This document shows, piece by piece, positions 8,450 to 16,765 of a stretch of DNA of 25,340 nt (positions within the stretch are counted from its first letter, which is position 1; each line of letters begins with the position of its first letter). The DNA is from a virus. The stretch covers positions 1-25,340 of the IMG/VR virus record IMGVR_UViG_3300022745_000651. The stretch is one strand, 5' to 3'. Below the pieces are notes generated by a model that worked only from the letters and a program-made list of their open reading frames with translations, was not told where the DNA came from and did no database searches. Both the position numbers and the translations under genes were made by a program.

Positions 8450-8705
8450 TACCGACCAGGTCCGGATTCGCGCCTCTACGGCGGTATCATTGAAGTGGTG
8501 GTAGAGGATAAACGCGATCGTTACCACATCCATCAGTGGTCGGGTGGTTTGTGGAAGGGATGAGTATTTAAGCCTCCTAAGTACTCATCCCACCCTATTT
8601 CAAAAACGTGCCCGAACTGGTCCCTACCACTACTACTATCGGACCCCGTCGAATGCGAGCCACCAACCAGCAGATTCCTGAGCCTTGGGGTAATAGCGGT
8701 ATTAA
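8446..8705 (+). ncRNA. Candidate structured RNA region in the convergent gap
   Basis: No known RNA family is recognised, but the region has many inverted repeats. A 9-base pair TTAATACCG (8446-8454) / CGGTATTAA (8697-8705) could close the whole stretch. Inside lie CCTCTAC 8473-8479 with GTAGAGG 8501-8507, ACCAC 8523-8527 with GTGGT 8536-8540, a perfect 10-base stem GGGATGAGTA 8557-8566 with TACTCATCCC 8582-8591 (15-base loop), and GGTCC 8619-8623 with GGACC 8641-8645. The last could instead pair GGTCCG 8459-8464 with CGGACC 8640-8645. It could be a 3'-UTR structure, a small RNA or leftover coding DNA. Folding energy was not computed. Confidence 0.3.
8450..8563 (+). other. In-frame open stretch after the regulator stop codon
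   Basis: After the TAA of the winged-helix gene, the same frame stays open for 37 codons to TGA at 8561-8563. The translation looks protein-like: YRPGPDSRLYGGIIEVVVED then KRDRYHIHQWSGGLWKG. It has no ATG and no good ribosome site. It could be a readthrough extension, the remains of a longer gene or of a small gene that lost its start, or chance. Confidence 0.2.
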
Positions 8706-8757
8706 ATAATTGTTAAATAGGGTGTCTAAATTTCTCAATGTTTTCAAGTAGTTAAAA

Positions 8758-8781
8758 GGCCCCTAGATCGCTCTAGAGGCC
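8758..8781 (-). terminator. Hairpin terminator closing the minus-strand operon
   Basis: GGCCCCTAGA (8758-8767), loop TCGC, and TCTAGAGGCC (8772-8781) form a 10-base stem with one mismatch. On the minus strand the stem is followed by TTTTAAC, a short U-run expected of an intrinsic terminator just after the exonuclease stop at 8810. On the plus strand a weaker T-rich stretch (ATTAGTTTT) follows, so it may also stop plus-strand transcription. Confidence 0.75.
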
Positions 8782-8809
8782 ATTAGTTTTAGATCGAAGG
8801 TCTAACGAA

Positions 8810-9577
8810 TTAGCGCTGGACAGGTTGCTTTAGGTAATGCTTTGCTGTGGCGATGACCTTGGCATCCTGGGAATTTTGAGTAAGCCATTGCAAGTAGTCT
8901 TTGGGAACCTTAGACCATAGGATCCCTTTATGTTTGCCCCACGGAATAGAACCAGTAAGAATCGGACTTTCCGAAATAGCGTTGCTTGTCTTTGCCATAT
9001 CGTAAATGGTCATCTTATTTGTCATCAGCATCTTTCCAAGAAGCAATGCTGTAACATAAGAGTCAAATCCGGCACGGTGAGTTTCGGCATTTTTAACGCG
9101 TTCTGGTTTCATCATCGAATCCAAGTCTAGCCAATACCGAAGCACTTGGTTTTTATGTGATGGGGCGTCCGGATAGATAATTCGGGAAGTTTCCAACGTA
9201 CAAATAATCGGTTGGGAAGGCTTAAAGAACTTAGTGTCAAATGCCGCATTATGGAAAGCCCAATAATCGCCTGGCAAAAGAGCGACATCGGCTTTCACTT
9301 GGGAAGCGGGTAAAGCTTTTGCTTCCTTCAACATCTTCGGCGTGATGTGATGGACTGCCATAGCTTCCCAAGCAATCTTACATTCAGGATCTGCTAGCAA
9401 AGCGATTGTAGGCTGCACCCGCATGTCAACCATTTTCTTGGTTTCCAGGTCGATATACAGCTTTAGTGGAGTCACTGCAATTTCGACGATGTCCCCATTT
9501 GGCGGCGGAGCAAAGCCCGTAGTTTCGGTGTCACATACATTGATGATGACAACTTCAGTATCAATAGGCGTAGACAT
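8810..9577 (-). CDS. DEDDh 3'-5' exonuclease (DnaQ/ExoX-like)
   Basis: A 255-residue exonuclease of the DnaQ superfamily, which removes nucleotides from 3' ends with two metal ions. ExoI is CDTETTGF (Asp16, Glu18), ExoII is FHNAAFD (Asn110, Asp114), and ExoIII is HRAGFDS (His167, Asp172), giving a complete DEDDh set. The C-terminus (about 205-235) has SIPWGKHKGILWSKVP followed by DYLQWLTQ, a small domain also found at the end of E. coli ExoX and in DUF3820-type proteins. It is the last gene of the operon. Its ATG overlaps the folE stop (TAATG), and a hairpin terminator follows. It could proofread, degrade host DNA or process recombination ends. The polymerase has its own exonuclease domain, so a separate role is likely. 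Confidence 0.9.
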   Translation of the reverse strand: MSTPIDTEVVIINVCDTETTGFAPPPNGDIVEIAVTPLKLYIDLETKKMVDMRVQPTIALLADPECKIAWEAMAVHHITPKMLKEAKALPASQVKADVALLPGDYWAFHNAAFDTKFFKPSQPIICTLETSRIIYPDAPSHKNQVLRYWLDLDSMMKPERVKNAETHRAGFDSYVTALLLGKMLMTNKMTIYDMAKTSNAISESPILTGSIPWGKHKGILWSKVPKDYLQWLTQNSQDAKVIATAKHYLKQPVQR

Positions 9578-10245
9578 TAGCGTTTACCTCCCAATGCAAT
9601 GAGGCTAAGAAGCTCAGCTCGGACTTCTGGAATGGCGCGGAATCTACCGGCCATGTGCGACGTAGTGGTGCTCGAACATTGATCTTGGATGCCTCGGAAT
9701 TTGACGCACAAGTGTTCAGCAGATATGACAACGGCGACGTCTTCAGTGTCAAGAAGATATTGGAAGGTAGCCAATATCTGCTGTCCCATCCGTTCCTGAA
9801 GCTGGGGACGGCGGGCAAAGAATTCAACGACACGGTTGAACTTAGAGAGTCCAAGAAGTTTGTCTTTGGGGATATAAGCCACGTGAGCACGTCCCATGAC
9901 GGGCATAAAATGGTGTTCACAAAGCGAGGTAACGGTAATGTCTTGCACGAGGACGATCTCATCGAGCTTTCCATCATTCGGAGTCACCATGCATTCTGGA
10001 AAATTGTCATAGTCGAGACCAAAGCAGATTTCGTTTTTGTACATCTTAGCCAGACGCTTCGGAGTCCCTTCAGTCGAAGGATCCGTCGTAGACATACCAA
10101 GCATTCCAGTAATTTTGGAAAAGGCGTTATTTAGAGAATCCACGTTATAGCCCCGGAAAGTACCAAAGCTGATTGGGTTCTCGATGCCTTTGCCAACGAG
10201 CATCTGGTGAATGTCTTGACCAAGTTTAGGGTTAGAAGAAGCCAT
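9577..10245 (-). CDS. folE: GTP cyclohydrolase I
   Basis: Converts GTP to 7,8-dihydroneopterin triphosphate, the first step toward folate and 7-deazaguanines. It is 222 residues long, the length of E. coli FolE. All zinc ligands are in place: Cys109 and His112 in SLCEHHFMP and Cys180 in SAEHLCVKFRG. TEGTPKRLAKMY (about 58-69) and KLLGLSKFNRVVEFFARRPQ (about 129-148) are the conserved substrate and assembly regions. The start has AAGGA seven bases upstream. With QueD, QueE, QueC and DpdA in the same operon, its product most likely feeds preQ0 synthesis for DNA modification. Supply of folate for ThyX is a secondary possibility. Confidence 0.96.
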   Translation of the reverse strand: MASSNPKLGQDIHQMLVGKGIENPISFGTFRGYNVDSLNNAFSKITGMLGMSTTDPSTEGTPKRLAKMYKNEICFGLDYDNFPECMVTPNDGKLDEIVLVQDITVTSLCEHHFMPVMGRAHVAYIPKDKLLGLSKFNRVVEFFARRPQLQERMGQQILATFQYLLDTEDVAVVISAEHLCVKFRGIQDQCSSTTTSHMAGRFRAIPEVRAELLSLIALGGKR

Positions 10246-10259
10246 GTGATGTCCTTTCG

Positions 10260-11108
10260 TCAGACTTTAGAATTGGCAAATTGATAGACGGAAAGGTTAC
10301 CCTCAGCGTCTTTTACTTTAGTCATGTCCTGATAAATCGATCTGTGATCCAAGAGCATGATTTCTGCGACTATGCCAAAGCCTTCACGGATCTCTTCCTC
10401 TGCACCTTCAGCAGTGCGGACTTCGATCATATGACGCCAGGCTCTATGATTTGCGGTGATGATGATATCGGTCAGGATACCATCCGGAAGGATTCGACGC
10501 ATCGCGGACGTGATCTTTTTCTTCTTGGCGAAGGGCATATCTGGATTTGCAAGCAACAGGTTGGTAAGTTGACGATATTCTTCCTCGATCTTACCAAGGA
10601 CCGAGCGGACAGAATATTCAACACGCCGAGTATCCTCTTTCGACAGTCCTTCATAGAAGGCACGAGGATAGTAAAAGCGAATGGAATCAACTCGAACAAA
10701 GCGCATAGATTCCTGCGAGAATGCAGAACCGGCACGGTGACGGACTAACTCATGGGTGAACACACGCGACACACCGAGGAACGCCATCGTAACCGAAGCG
10801 TGTTCAAGCACAGAACCATGTTTCGTAGATAGGATGTTACCGATATATGCCATATGATCGGTACGAATATGTGTCAAGTTCTTATTCAGCTCTAGACCGA
10901 ATGATTTGTAGCACAAACGACCTGCAACTTCGACTATGTAGGCTGCATCATCGGGGAAATATTCCGTTTGATCCCGTTTATGAAACCATTCATTGGGCTC
11001 ATCAGAGCCGGCAATAGAACCAATATGTCGAAGCATCGCCCCCATAGCAACATGGTTAACTCGAGTTTCGGCAATCTTAAAAACTGCCATTTCTTGGAAA
11101 TCAGCCAT
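10260..11108 (-). CDS. thyX: Flavin-dependent thymidylate synthase
   Basis: Makes dTMP from dUMP using FAD, NADPH and methylene-tetrahydrofolate. The ThyX signature is ELVRHRAGSAFSQESMRF, with the RHR at about residues 123-125; the Ser that completes the motif comes eight residues later, as in a subset of the family. The C-terminal half has NHRAWRHMIEVRTAEGAEEE, which fits the conserved dUMP/flavin-binding helix of the family. I chose ATG 11108 because AAGGA lies eight bases upstream; a GTG at 11126 would add six residues. It overlaps the upstream gene by eight bases. With NrdJ it forms a phage-encoded dNTP supply that does not need oxygen-dependent enzymes of the host. Confidence 0.95.
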   Translation of the reverse strand: MADFQEMAVFKIAETRVNHVAMGAMLRHIGSIAGSDEPNEWFHKRDQTEYFPDDAAYIVEVAGRLCYKSFGLELNKNLTHIRTDHMAYIGNILSTKHGSVLEHASVTMAFLGVSRVFTHELVRHRAGSAFSQESMRFVRVDSIRFYYPRAFYEGLSKEDTRRVEYSVRSVLGKIEEEYRQLTNLLLANPDMPFAKKKKITSAMRRILPDGILTDIIITANHRAWRHMIEVRTAEGAEEEIREGFGIVAEIMLLDHRSIYQDMTKVKDAEGNLSVYQFANSKV

Positions 11109-11598
11109 TTTTGGAATCCTTGTCACTAGCTTGGGTTTTTTGTGCGAGTTTGTCTTTCATGGTTGGAGGCTTAATGCCTTTCTTTTCCATGAAGTCACCC
11201 CAGTTCTCGTAGATCTTAGCAACTGTTGGTTCCAACCTTTTGTAAAAGGCATCCATGTCGAAGGTTGCGTCCGAACGGTCGTCAATTAGGGTGCCATATT
11301 CTTGAGCATCCATTACAATGTTCAGATTGGCTGCTGCATGAGCCAGATGGTGAATACCTGTATCAGGTGCACATTCTTCACCATTAACCCAAGCTTCAAT
11401 ATGTCGCATGCAGGCATCCATATAGATCGAAGCAGAGACTGGTTCAATTCGCCAATTGAAATGACCATACTTTAGAGCACCTTGCAAATGTACAAGAGCA
11501 GTTTTGTACAGCGCGGTAAATGGAGCATACCACAACGGCGGTTTCTTGATCCCATATTGGGTTTTAGGATTGCCATCTTTATAGAATGGTGTAGACAT
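11101..11598 (-). CDS. dATP/dGTP pyrophosphohydrolase-like protein (DUF5664)
   Basis: A 165-residue protein resembling the DUF5664 domain, named after dATP/dGTP diphosphohydrolase N-terminal regions. Characteristic segments are ALKYGHFNWRIEPVSASIYM (about 41-60), HIEAWVNGEECAPDTGIHHL (about 66-85) and AHAAANLNIVMDAQE (about 86-100). The His/Glu/Asp residues of this helical core are expected to bind metal. Such enzymes trim purine dNTP pools. In some phages they support altered-base genomes by removing competing nucleotides, but no PurZ is present here. The C-terminal 25 residues are Lys-rich and disordered-looking. AGGAGG lies six bases before the ATG. Substrate is inferred from the family. 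Confidence 0.7.
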   Translation of the reverse strand: MSTPFYKDGNPKTQYGIKKPPLWYAPFTALYKTALVHLQGALKYGHFNWRIEPVSASIYMDACMRHIEAWVNGEECAPDTGIHHLAHAAANLNIVMDAQEYGTLIDDRSDATFDMDAFYKRLEPTVAKIYENWGDFMEKKGIKPPTMKDKLAQKTQASDKDSKNG

Positions 11599-11607
11599 TC
11601 GTGCCTC

Positions 11608-14031
11608 CTAGCACTTAGTATAGCCGCAAGCACGACAGATCGGGCATCCGGCAGAATGGTCGTATTGTTGCTCATTACATTCGGGACACCAATCCAAAAT
11701 GCTTGCTTTAACTTCTTGGACAATTGCAGTCTGCAATGCCTCAACTTGAGGAACGGACGTAATATTGGTCGCATTAGCCCAATACTTAGCTTTGACTTCC
11801 TCAGCATAGTTTGCCAGAAGGAAGCCAATATAGGCATGGATGGAATCAAACCGCTTACCACCAAACCAAGCAGATTCTGCCGAAGTAATCTGTTGGAATT
11901 CCTTGAAGATGAAGGAGTTATCCCTCTGCAAACGGAAAAGGGCAGTCATTGAAAGAGTAAGCGCAGTGGTCCATTCTTGATACCGAGAGTCCTTCGAATT
12001 GAAGAACACTTCCTTTAGAGCACCTTCACTATGATTAACGGTCATGTAAAGAGCACTGCGGAATGAAGGCCACTTAATCTTAAAGGTTTCCCCACTCAGA
12101 CGATCAGCACGCTTTTGCGGACCGAACATGATGGGTTCTTCGACCTTGATCACTGGGATCTCTTTATCCTGCTTTTCTTCGGTCGTAGGTGTTTTTGGTT
12201 CATCGGTTTTGATGTCCACCAACACGGCGCCTCTCACATCCGAAGGTCGGTATGTAGTAACCCCCTTAAGACCCTTGTCATATGCTAGGCGATAAACATT
12301 TTTGAACTCTTCGTAAGACATTTCCGTGGGAATATTGATGGTCTTGGAGATAGAAGCATCTACCCATTTCTGTAAAATCGATTGCATTTCAACATGCTGC
12401 GTGACTGTCAGATCTGTTGCTTTGACCCAAGCTTCTGGTACATACATGGTAAGCGATTCGGCATCACCATGCTTGGTCAAAGAATCCCAGAATCGCTTAA
12501 CAAAGGATTGAACACGATGTGTAGACATCGATCCATCCTTCTCTTTTACATTCCGGTCATACTCGAACGAGAAGTTAGGTTCCATCCCAGAAGAGATGTT
12601 GCCATAGAAAACTGAAGTAGTCCCTGTCGGAGCAATCGTCAGAAGCACACCATTACGCAAACCTAACAGGGCGATATTATTCTGAATACTTTTCGCGAGC
12701 TTTTGAATGAACGGCGTAAAGGTAATTTCATCCGAATGTAGTTTGAATGTACCGCGTTCTTTGGCTAGATATGCTGAAGCACGATATGCCTGGTTCGCCA
12801 CACATTCCATGATCTGTTCCGCAAGCTCAAGGCTTTTTTCAGAACCATAGGGAATCCCCATCATGACAAATACATCCGCGAGACCTGAGATACCAAGGCC
12901 AATGCGACGTTTGTCCTGTTGTTCCGTAGCTTGTTCAGATAGAGGATAATTGGACACATCGATCACATTGTCCAAAAAGCGAACCGCAACATTTGTCGTG
13001 CTAATAAGCAAGGAAAAGTCAAAGTAAGCATCTTTTTGAAAAGGCTTCTTGACCATCAACGCAAGGTTTTGGGCGCCAAGATTACAGGCACCATAAGGAG
13101 GTAGCGGTTGTTCACCACAAGGATTAGTACAGCTAATTTGCTCACAGTAAGACAGGTTATTCAGCTTATTCACGCGGTCAATAAAAATCACACCAGGTTC
13201 AGAATAGGTGTAAGTGGACTGCATGATCTTTTCCCAAACATCACGAGCACGATGTTTGGAATAAACATATTGCTTAATGTCATAATCATCAATGAAGTCC
13301 AGATCTATAAGATCCTGTGAACGTTCAAAGGCTGGTATGACGGGGAAATATAGAATCCACTCATGATCAAAAGCTACACGTTCCATGAAAAGATCAGTCA
13401 CAAGAATCGAAATGTTAAAGTTGGTCATGCGACCCGCTTTATGCTTGGCATCAATAAAGTTCAGGAGGTCCGGGTGAGTACAACTTATGGTACCCATCAT
13501 TGCGCCTCGACGAGAACCCGCAGACATGATGGTTGCACACATTGAGTCCCACATATCCATAAACGGAAGAGGACCAGACGCTTCAGAGCCAGTACGTTTC
13601 AAATGGGCGCCACTAGGACGAATGGTCGAGAAATCAGTTCCCATACCTCCACCTTGTTGCATGGTGAATGCAGTCTTGGAAAGGCCATCCATAATACCGA
13701 CCATAGAATCTTCTAAGGTCTCATTCACAAAGCAGTTGACCAACGTCACCAGGTTTTCAGAACCAGCACCAGCCAGAATACGTCCAGCAGGCATCAAAAG
13801 GCCGGCAGCCATGAAGTCATAGAAAACATTAGACCAAAAGGCACGATCACTAACTTTTTCGACACTTGCAATGGCGTTTGCGACACGACGGAAAGTTGCA
13901 ATATGTGAAAGATCTTTCCCATTGTTGGAATACTTTGACCGCCAAATTTCTTGGGAGAATTCATAATCGAATATGTCAACATGTGCGAAGGTCGGGTCGA
14001 CATCAATTTTGAAAACAGGACGAGTTGTCAT
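11608..14031 (-). CDS. nrdJ: Adenosylcobalamin-dependent ribonucleotide reductase, class II
   Basis: An 807-residue reductase converting ribonucleotides to deoxyribonucleotides with a B12 radical, in the cytoplasm. Residues visible: Cys100 (LVNCFVNE) and Cys316 (GACNLG) as the redox pair, the active-site triad Asn303, Cys305 and Glu307 in CTNPCGEQPLPPYG, and the APTGTTS loop at 467-473. The first third has the MQQGGGMGTDFSTIRP motif typical of class II. The C-terminal tail is Cys-rich (C782, C785, C796, C799, C802, C807), matching the redox/zinc tail of NrdJ that re-reduces the active site. Gene length and a single polypeptide argue against class I and III. GAGGA lies before the ATG. It is the largest nucleotide-supply gene here. 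Confidence 0.92.
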   Translation of the reverse strand: MTTRPVFKIDVDPTFAHVDIFDYEFSQEIWRSKYSNNGKDLSHIATFRRVANAIASVEKVSDRAFWSNVFYDFMAAGLLMPAGRILAGAGSENLVTLVNCFVNETLEDSMVGIMDGLSKTAFTMQQGGGMGTDFSTIRPSGAHLKRTGSEASGPLPFMDMWDSMCATIMSAGSRRGAMMGTISCTHPDLLNFIDAKHKAGRMTNFNISILVTDLFMERVAFDHEWILYFPVIPAFERSQDLIDLDFIDDYDIKQYVYSKHRARDVWEKIMQSTYTYSEPGVIFIDRVNKLNNLSYCEQISCTNPCGEQPLPPYGACNLGAQNLALMVKKPFQKDAYFDFSLLISTTNVAVRFLDNVIDVSNYPLSEQATEQQDKRRIGLGISGLADVFVMMGIPYGSEKSLELAEQIMECVANQAYRASAYLAKERGTFKLHSDEITFTPFIQKLAKSIQNNIALLGLRNGVLLTIAPTGTTSVFYGNISSGMEPNFSFEYDRNVKEKDGSMSTHRVQSFVKRFWDSLTKHGDAESLTMYVPEAWVKATDLTVTQHVEMQSILQKWVDASISKTINIPTEMSYEEFKNVYRLAYDKGLKGVTTYRPSDVRGAVLVDIKTDEPKTPTTEEKQDKEIPVIKVEEPIMFGPQKRADRLSGETFKIKWPSFRSALYMTVNHSEGALKEVFFNSKDSRYQEWTTALTLSMTALFRLQRDNSFIFKEFQQITSAESAWFGGKRFDSIHAYIGFLLANYAEEVKAKYWANATNITSVPQVEALQTAIVQEVKASILDWCPECNEQQYDHSAGCPICRACGYTKC

Positions 14032-14049
14032 TTGTTCCTCGAGGGTTGG

Positions 14050-14280
14050 TTAGGATTTGATAAGCTTAGGTTTGCGCTTGATGTCTTTGTGGATCATGTC
14101 ATCGCGCAACTGGACCGCAAGCGTGTAAAGCTTGTGGTAGGTAGGTACTTCCAAAATGATGGTATTCATCAGGTTAAGACCATCAAGAACAGTTATCGAA
14201 TCATCAGGGGAACGATCATACCAAATTTTGGATAGACGCCAATATAGTTGGGTTTTAGTTTCAAGCAGAGATTTGGGCAT
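14050..14280 (-). CDS. Small hypothetical protein
   Basis: A 76-residue, Lys/Leu-rich protein with no signal, membrane segment or known motif. It begins MPKSLLETKTQLYWRLSKIW and ends in a basic tail (DIKRKPKLIKS). I chose ATG 14280 because AAGGTGG lies upstream; an earlier ATG at 14301 has no ribosome site. It overlaps the polymerase end by 20 bases, and 18 bases separate it from nrdJ, so it is probably translated in the operon. It looks helical and could bind a replication partner, but no function can be given. Confidence 0.65.
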   Translation of the reverse strand: MPKSLLETKTQLYWRLSKIWYDRSPDDSITVLDGLNLMNTIILEVPTYHKLYTLAVQLRDDMIHKDIKRKPKLIKS

Positions 14281-16765
14281 TTTGACCACCTTCGGTACCA
14301 TCGCAGAAGGTACACATATTAGATTCCTTTGTTGATGGCAAGAAGCCTACGGATTTACAAGTTGGGCAATGATATTGACCTTCGTGAACATTGAATCCGG
14401 AAAGATTACCCCAACGAGGACCAACTTCGGCTTCTGATTCAAAGGGCACTCTATGCATTCCCCAATCACGCGGAATACGCACCATCGTCGAAGTTACAAG
14501 ATGGGCGATTTCAGCAACTTGATAAGGATATGCTTCAATGACGATACAGTCATGAACTGTGTTAACAATTTTGGCACCAAATCTTTCCCTAAGAATAGGT
14601 TCACATTCAATACCTGCCAAAAGAGTAATATCGGATGCGGTACTTTGATGTGGGAAGTTGGACGCTTCATTTTGCAATTTCTGTCTCCGTTCTACGGTGA
14701 TAACGCCAAACTTACGCTTACGTCCGAAAATGGTAACAAGTGTCTGACCTTTATCAACGGCTTCACGACACCTATTAATATATGTACGGGCCTTTGGAAA
14801 ACGCGACAACCACTTCTCGATCCACCTTTGAGCCTCTTTTAAGGAGATCTCAAATTCCTGAACAAATGAGAAGGCTTGACGCCCATATACAATACCGAAG
14901 TTCACGGCTTTACCGCGCATCTTCAGTTCCTTCTTTTCTTCCTTAGTCAGTTCATTAGAAGTATACTCAGGCCAGATTTCTGCGGTAACTTCATCATGAA
15001 GGGAAAGAGTGTCTGAATTGTAGATTCGGATAAGTTCGTCATCACCCGATAGTTGCGCGAGGGATCGTAGCTCTGCTTGGCTGAGATCACATTCAATGAG
15101 GATCTTTCCTTCTTCAGCAATGAACATACCACGAACTTCGGGTTTACGAGGTATGTTCTGCATGTTAGGGCCATTCGAAGAGAGACGCCCAGTTTTGGTA
15201 CCATGCAAATTATAGGCTGCATGAATTCGTCCGTTACCATCGACTTTTTCCCAACATGGATAGACATATGTCGAAAGGTATTTTTGGATTCGGCGAATTT
15301 TGAGTAGGGGCTCAAGGCACTCATTGAAAGGCAACTCCTCAAGAGTTTCTCGGTCCGTCGATTGATGCGGATGGGCTAGCTTCAGATGGCCATACAAATA
15401 CTCCGCCAATTGCTTCGGCGAATTGGTATTAACTTCCTTACCCCATTCTTTAATGGCAAGGGCTTGAAATTCTGCTTGGAGCTCTTTAAGTTCGGCTTCC
15501 ATGGAATCCATATGCAGCTTAACCCAAGCACGATCGGTCTTAAAGCCATTCCATTCTACACGAGCCAAATAGTTAGCACCAGGAATCAAAACCCGAGTAT
15601 AATTTTTAACAAGCACAGGATCCTTTTCAAGAGCCTTACGCATGACGTGATATAGTTGGAATGTTCTGGAACCATCACGAGCCGCATACTTCCTACGAAT
15701 AGGAGCTGGGATCTCACGATAGGAAGTATCCTTAGTCGGAAGCCACTGTTTAATTTCACCCTTATAATCAGGTGCTCTCAGCCAATCCCAAGCAACTTGT
15801 TCCAGACCATGAATGCCTTTGACAGCGTTCATGCAGTAAGAAAGGAGCATCGTGTCTTCAGAAATTCGAGCATTCCAAATTCCCATAGCCCAAAAGAACT
15901 TGATGTCAAACTTACCGTTATGCCAAACCCAATCACAGGTATTGTCAAATATCTCTTCGGTCAGAAATTCTGGTGGGATGACATAAACATGATGACCATT
16001 ATAAGTCACCACCAGCTCGAGCATTTCATGTTCCCAGAAATTAAAACCCCCCGTTTCAATATCAGCTGCTACGGGAATTTTACCCTTCTTTTTCAGAAGG
16101 TGACAAAGGTATTTATATTTCAAGGGGGTGTCAATAAGATGAAACGACTCGGGCTCGTAGTACCGTTCAAAAGGTTTGCCGTTCCAGATTTCGAAAGCCT
16201 TTGCAAAATCATCTTGGTATTGCTGCAGCGAACCGCCACCCTTCATCATGAAAGTAGGGTGAGCCAAAACAACAGTACCACATGCACTGCGGCCATCATC
16301 AATAAGAGAACCGCGTTCTTGGGTAATCTTAAGCTTATGATCCATAGCCAGAGATTGCAAGGCACCGCTACCCAAAGCCATAACCATGTGACGTGGATGA
16401 AGGGCAATGATATCAAACAACCTAAAACGGCAAGAATCAACTGCGCAGATAAACTTCTTTTTTCCACCCATTGTAGTTTCAGTAATACCTGTCTTAGCAT
16501 TTTTCACCTTCTTGTCTCCGGTAAGTTTATCCCGGATTAAGCATTCAACTGCATAGACATATAAAGGCTCAATGCCCAAAGCAGTAAAACCTGCCTTGGA
16601 CAACATTTGTTGTAGGAGATCGTTTTGCGGACCTATGAAAGCGGTCTTTCTAGCAAGTTCCATAGGAGTCGGACCCTCACCTACAATAACGAGAGGTGAG
16701 TCGATGGGGCCTCGGTACGAGACTTTGACCCCACCATACGGACAGTTATCGCAAGTCCTAATCAT
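14261..16765 (-). CDS. DNA polymerase I with N-terminal UDG-like domain and C-terminal zinc ribbon
   Basis: An 834-residue fusion. Residues 1-195 resemble family 4 uracil-DNA glycosylases: CDNC (C5, C8), C75 and C112 could hold the 4Fe-4S cluster, with VIVGEGPTPMELARKTAFIG (26-45) and HPTFMM (169-174). Residues 230-375 are a 3'-5' exonuclease with DIETGG (D235, E237), WHNGKFDIKFF and Y360/D364. The family A polymerase follows, with motif A CDLSQAELR (D560), motif B GKAVNFGIVYG (K619, F623, Y627) and motif C VHDC (H738, D739). Residues 800-821 form a CxxC...CxxC zinc ribbon. Bacillus phage SPO1 polymerase is a known case of a UDG-like domain fused to PolA. No 5' nuclease domain is present. The start overlaps dpdA by four bases. 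Glycosylase activity is unproven. Confidence 0.93.
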   Translation of the reverse strand: MIRTCDNCPYGGVKVSYRGPIDSPLVIVGEGPTPMELARKTAFIGPQNDLLQQMLSKAGFTALGIEPLYVYAVECLIRDKLTGDKKVKNAKTGITETTMGGKKKFICAVDSCRFRLFDIIALHPRHMVMALGSGALQSLAMDHKLKITQERGSLIDDGRSACGTVVLAHPTFMMKGGGSLQQYQDDFAKAFEIWNGKPFERYYEPESFHLIDTPLKYKYLCHLLKKKGKIPVAADIETGGFNFWEHEMLELVVTYNGHHVYVIPPEFLTEEIFDNTCDWVWHNGKFDIKFFWAMGIWNARISEDTMLLSYCMNAVKGIHGLEQVAWDWLRAPDYKGEIKQWLPTKDTSYREIPAPIRRKYAARDGSRTFQLYHVMRKALEKDPVLVKNYTRVLIPGANYLARVEWNGFKTDRAWVKLHMDSMEAELKELQAEFQALAIKEWGKEVNTNSPKQLAEYLYGHLKLAHPHQSTDRETLEELPFNECLEPLLKIRRIQKYLSTYVYPCWEKVDGNGRIHAAYNLHGTKTGRLSSNGPNMQNIPRKPEVRGMFIAEEGKILIECDLSQAELRSLAQLSGDDELIRIYNSDTLSLHDEVTAEIWPEYTSNELTKEEKKELKMRGKAVNFGIVYGRQAFSFVQEFEISLKEAQRWIEKWLSRFPKARTYINRCREAVDKGQTLVTIFGRKRKFGVITVERRQKLQNEASNFPHQSTASDITLLAGIECEPILRERFGAKIVNTVHDCIVIEAYPYQVAEIAHLVTSTMVRIPRDWGMHRVPFESEAEVGPRWGNLSGFNVHEGQYHCPTCKSVGFLPSTKESNMCTFCDGTEGGQNAQISA

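Larger units (their letters stand above)
8450..8809. other. Convergent intergenic region, 360 bases
   Basis: This is the only gap longer than 300 bases. It lies between the last plus-strand gene and the end of the minus-strand operon. It contains the candidate structured RNA, an open frame after the 8447-8449 stop (to TGA 8561-8563), an AT-rich part (8701-8757), and a terminator hairpin at 8758-8781. I see no convincing promoter, tRNA or further gene here. Confidence 0.8.

Noticed and set aside
8557-8591. 10-base perfect hairpin as a rho-independent terminator
   Set aside because: No T-run follows on the plus strand (CACCCTATTTC), and a better terminator is at 8758-8781. I list it as part of the structured region instead.
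8450-8809. tRNA gene in the intergenic gap
   Set aside because: No cloverleaf with a T-arm GTTCRANYC and matching acceptor stem was found, and there is no CCA end in a suitable place.
9655-10134. Plus-strand open frame of 159 codons opposite folE
   Set aside because: It lies entirely antisense to a well-supported gene, has no ribosome site and resembles no protein family. The same applies to other long antisense frames, for example 15656-16540.
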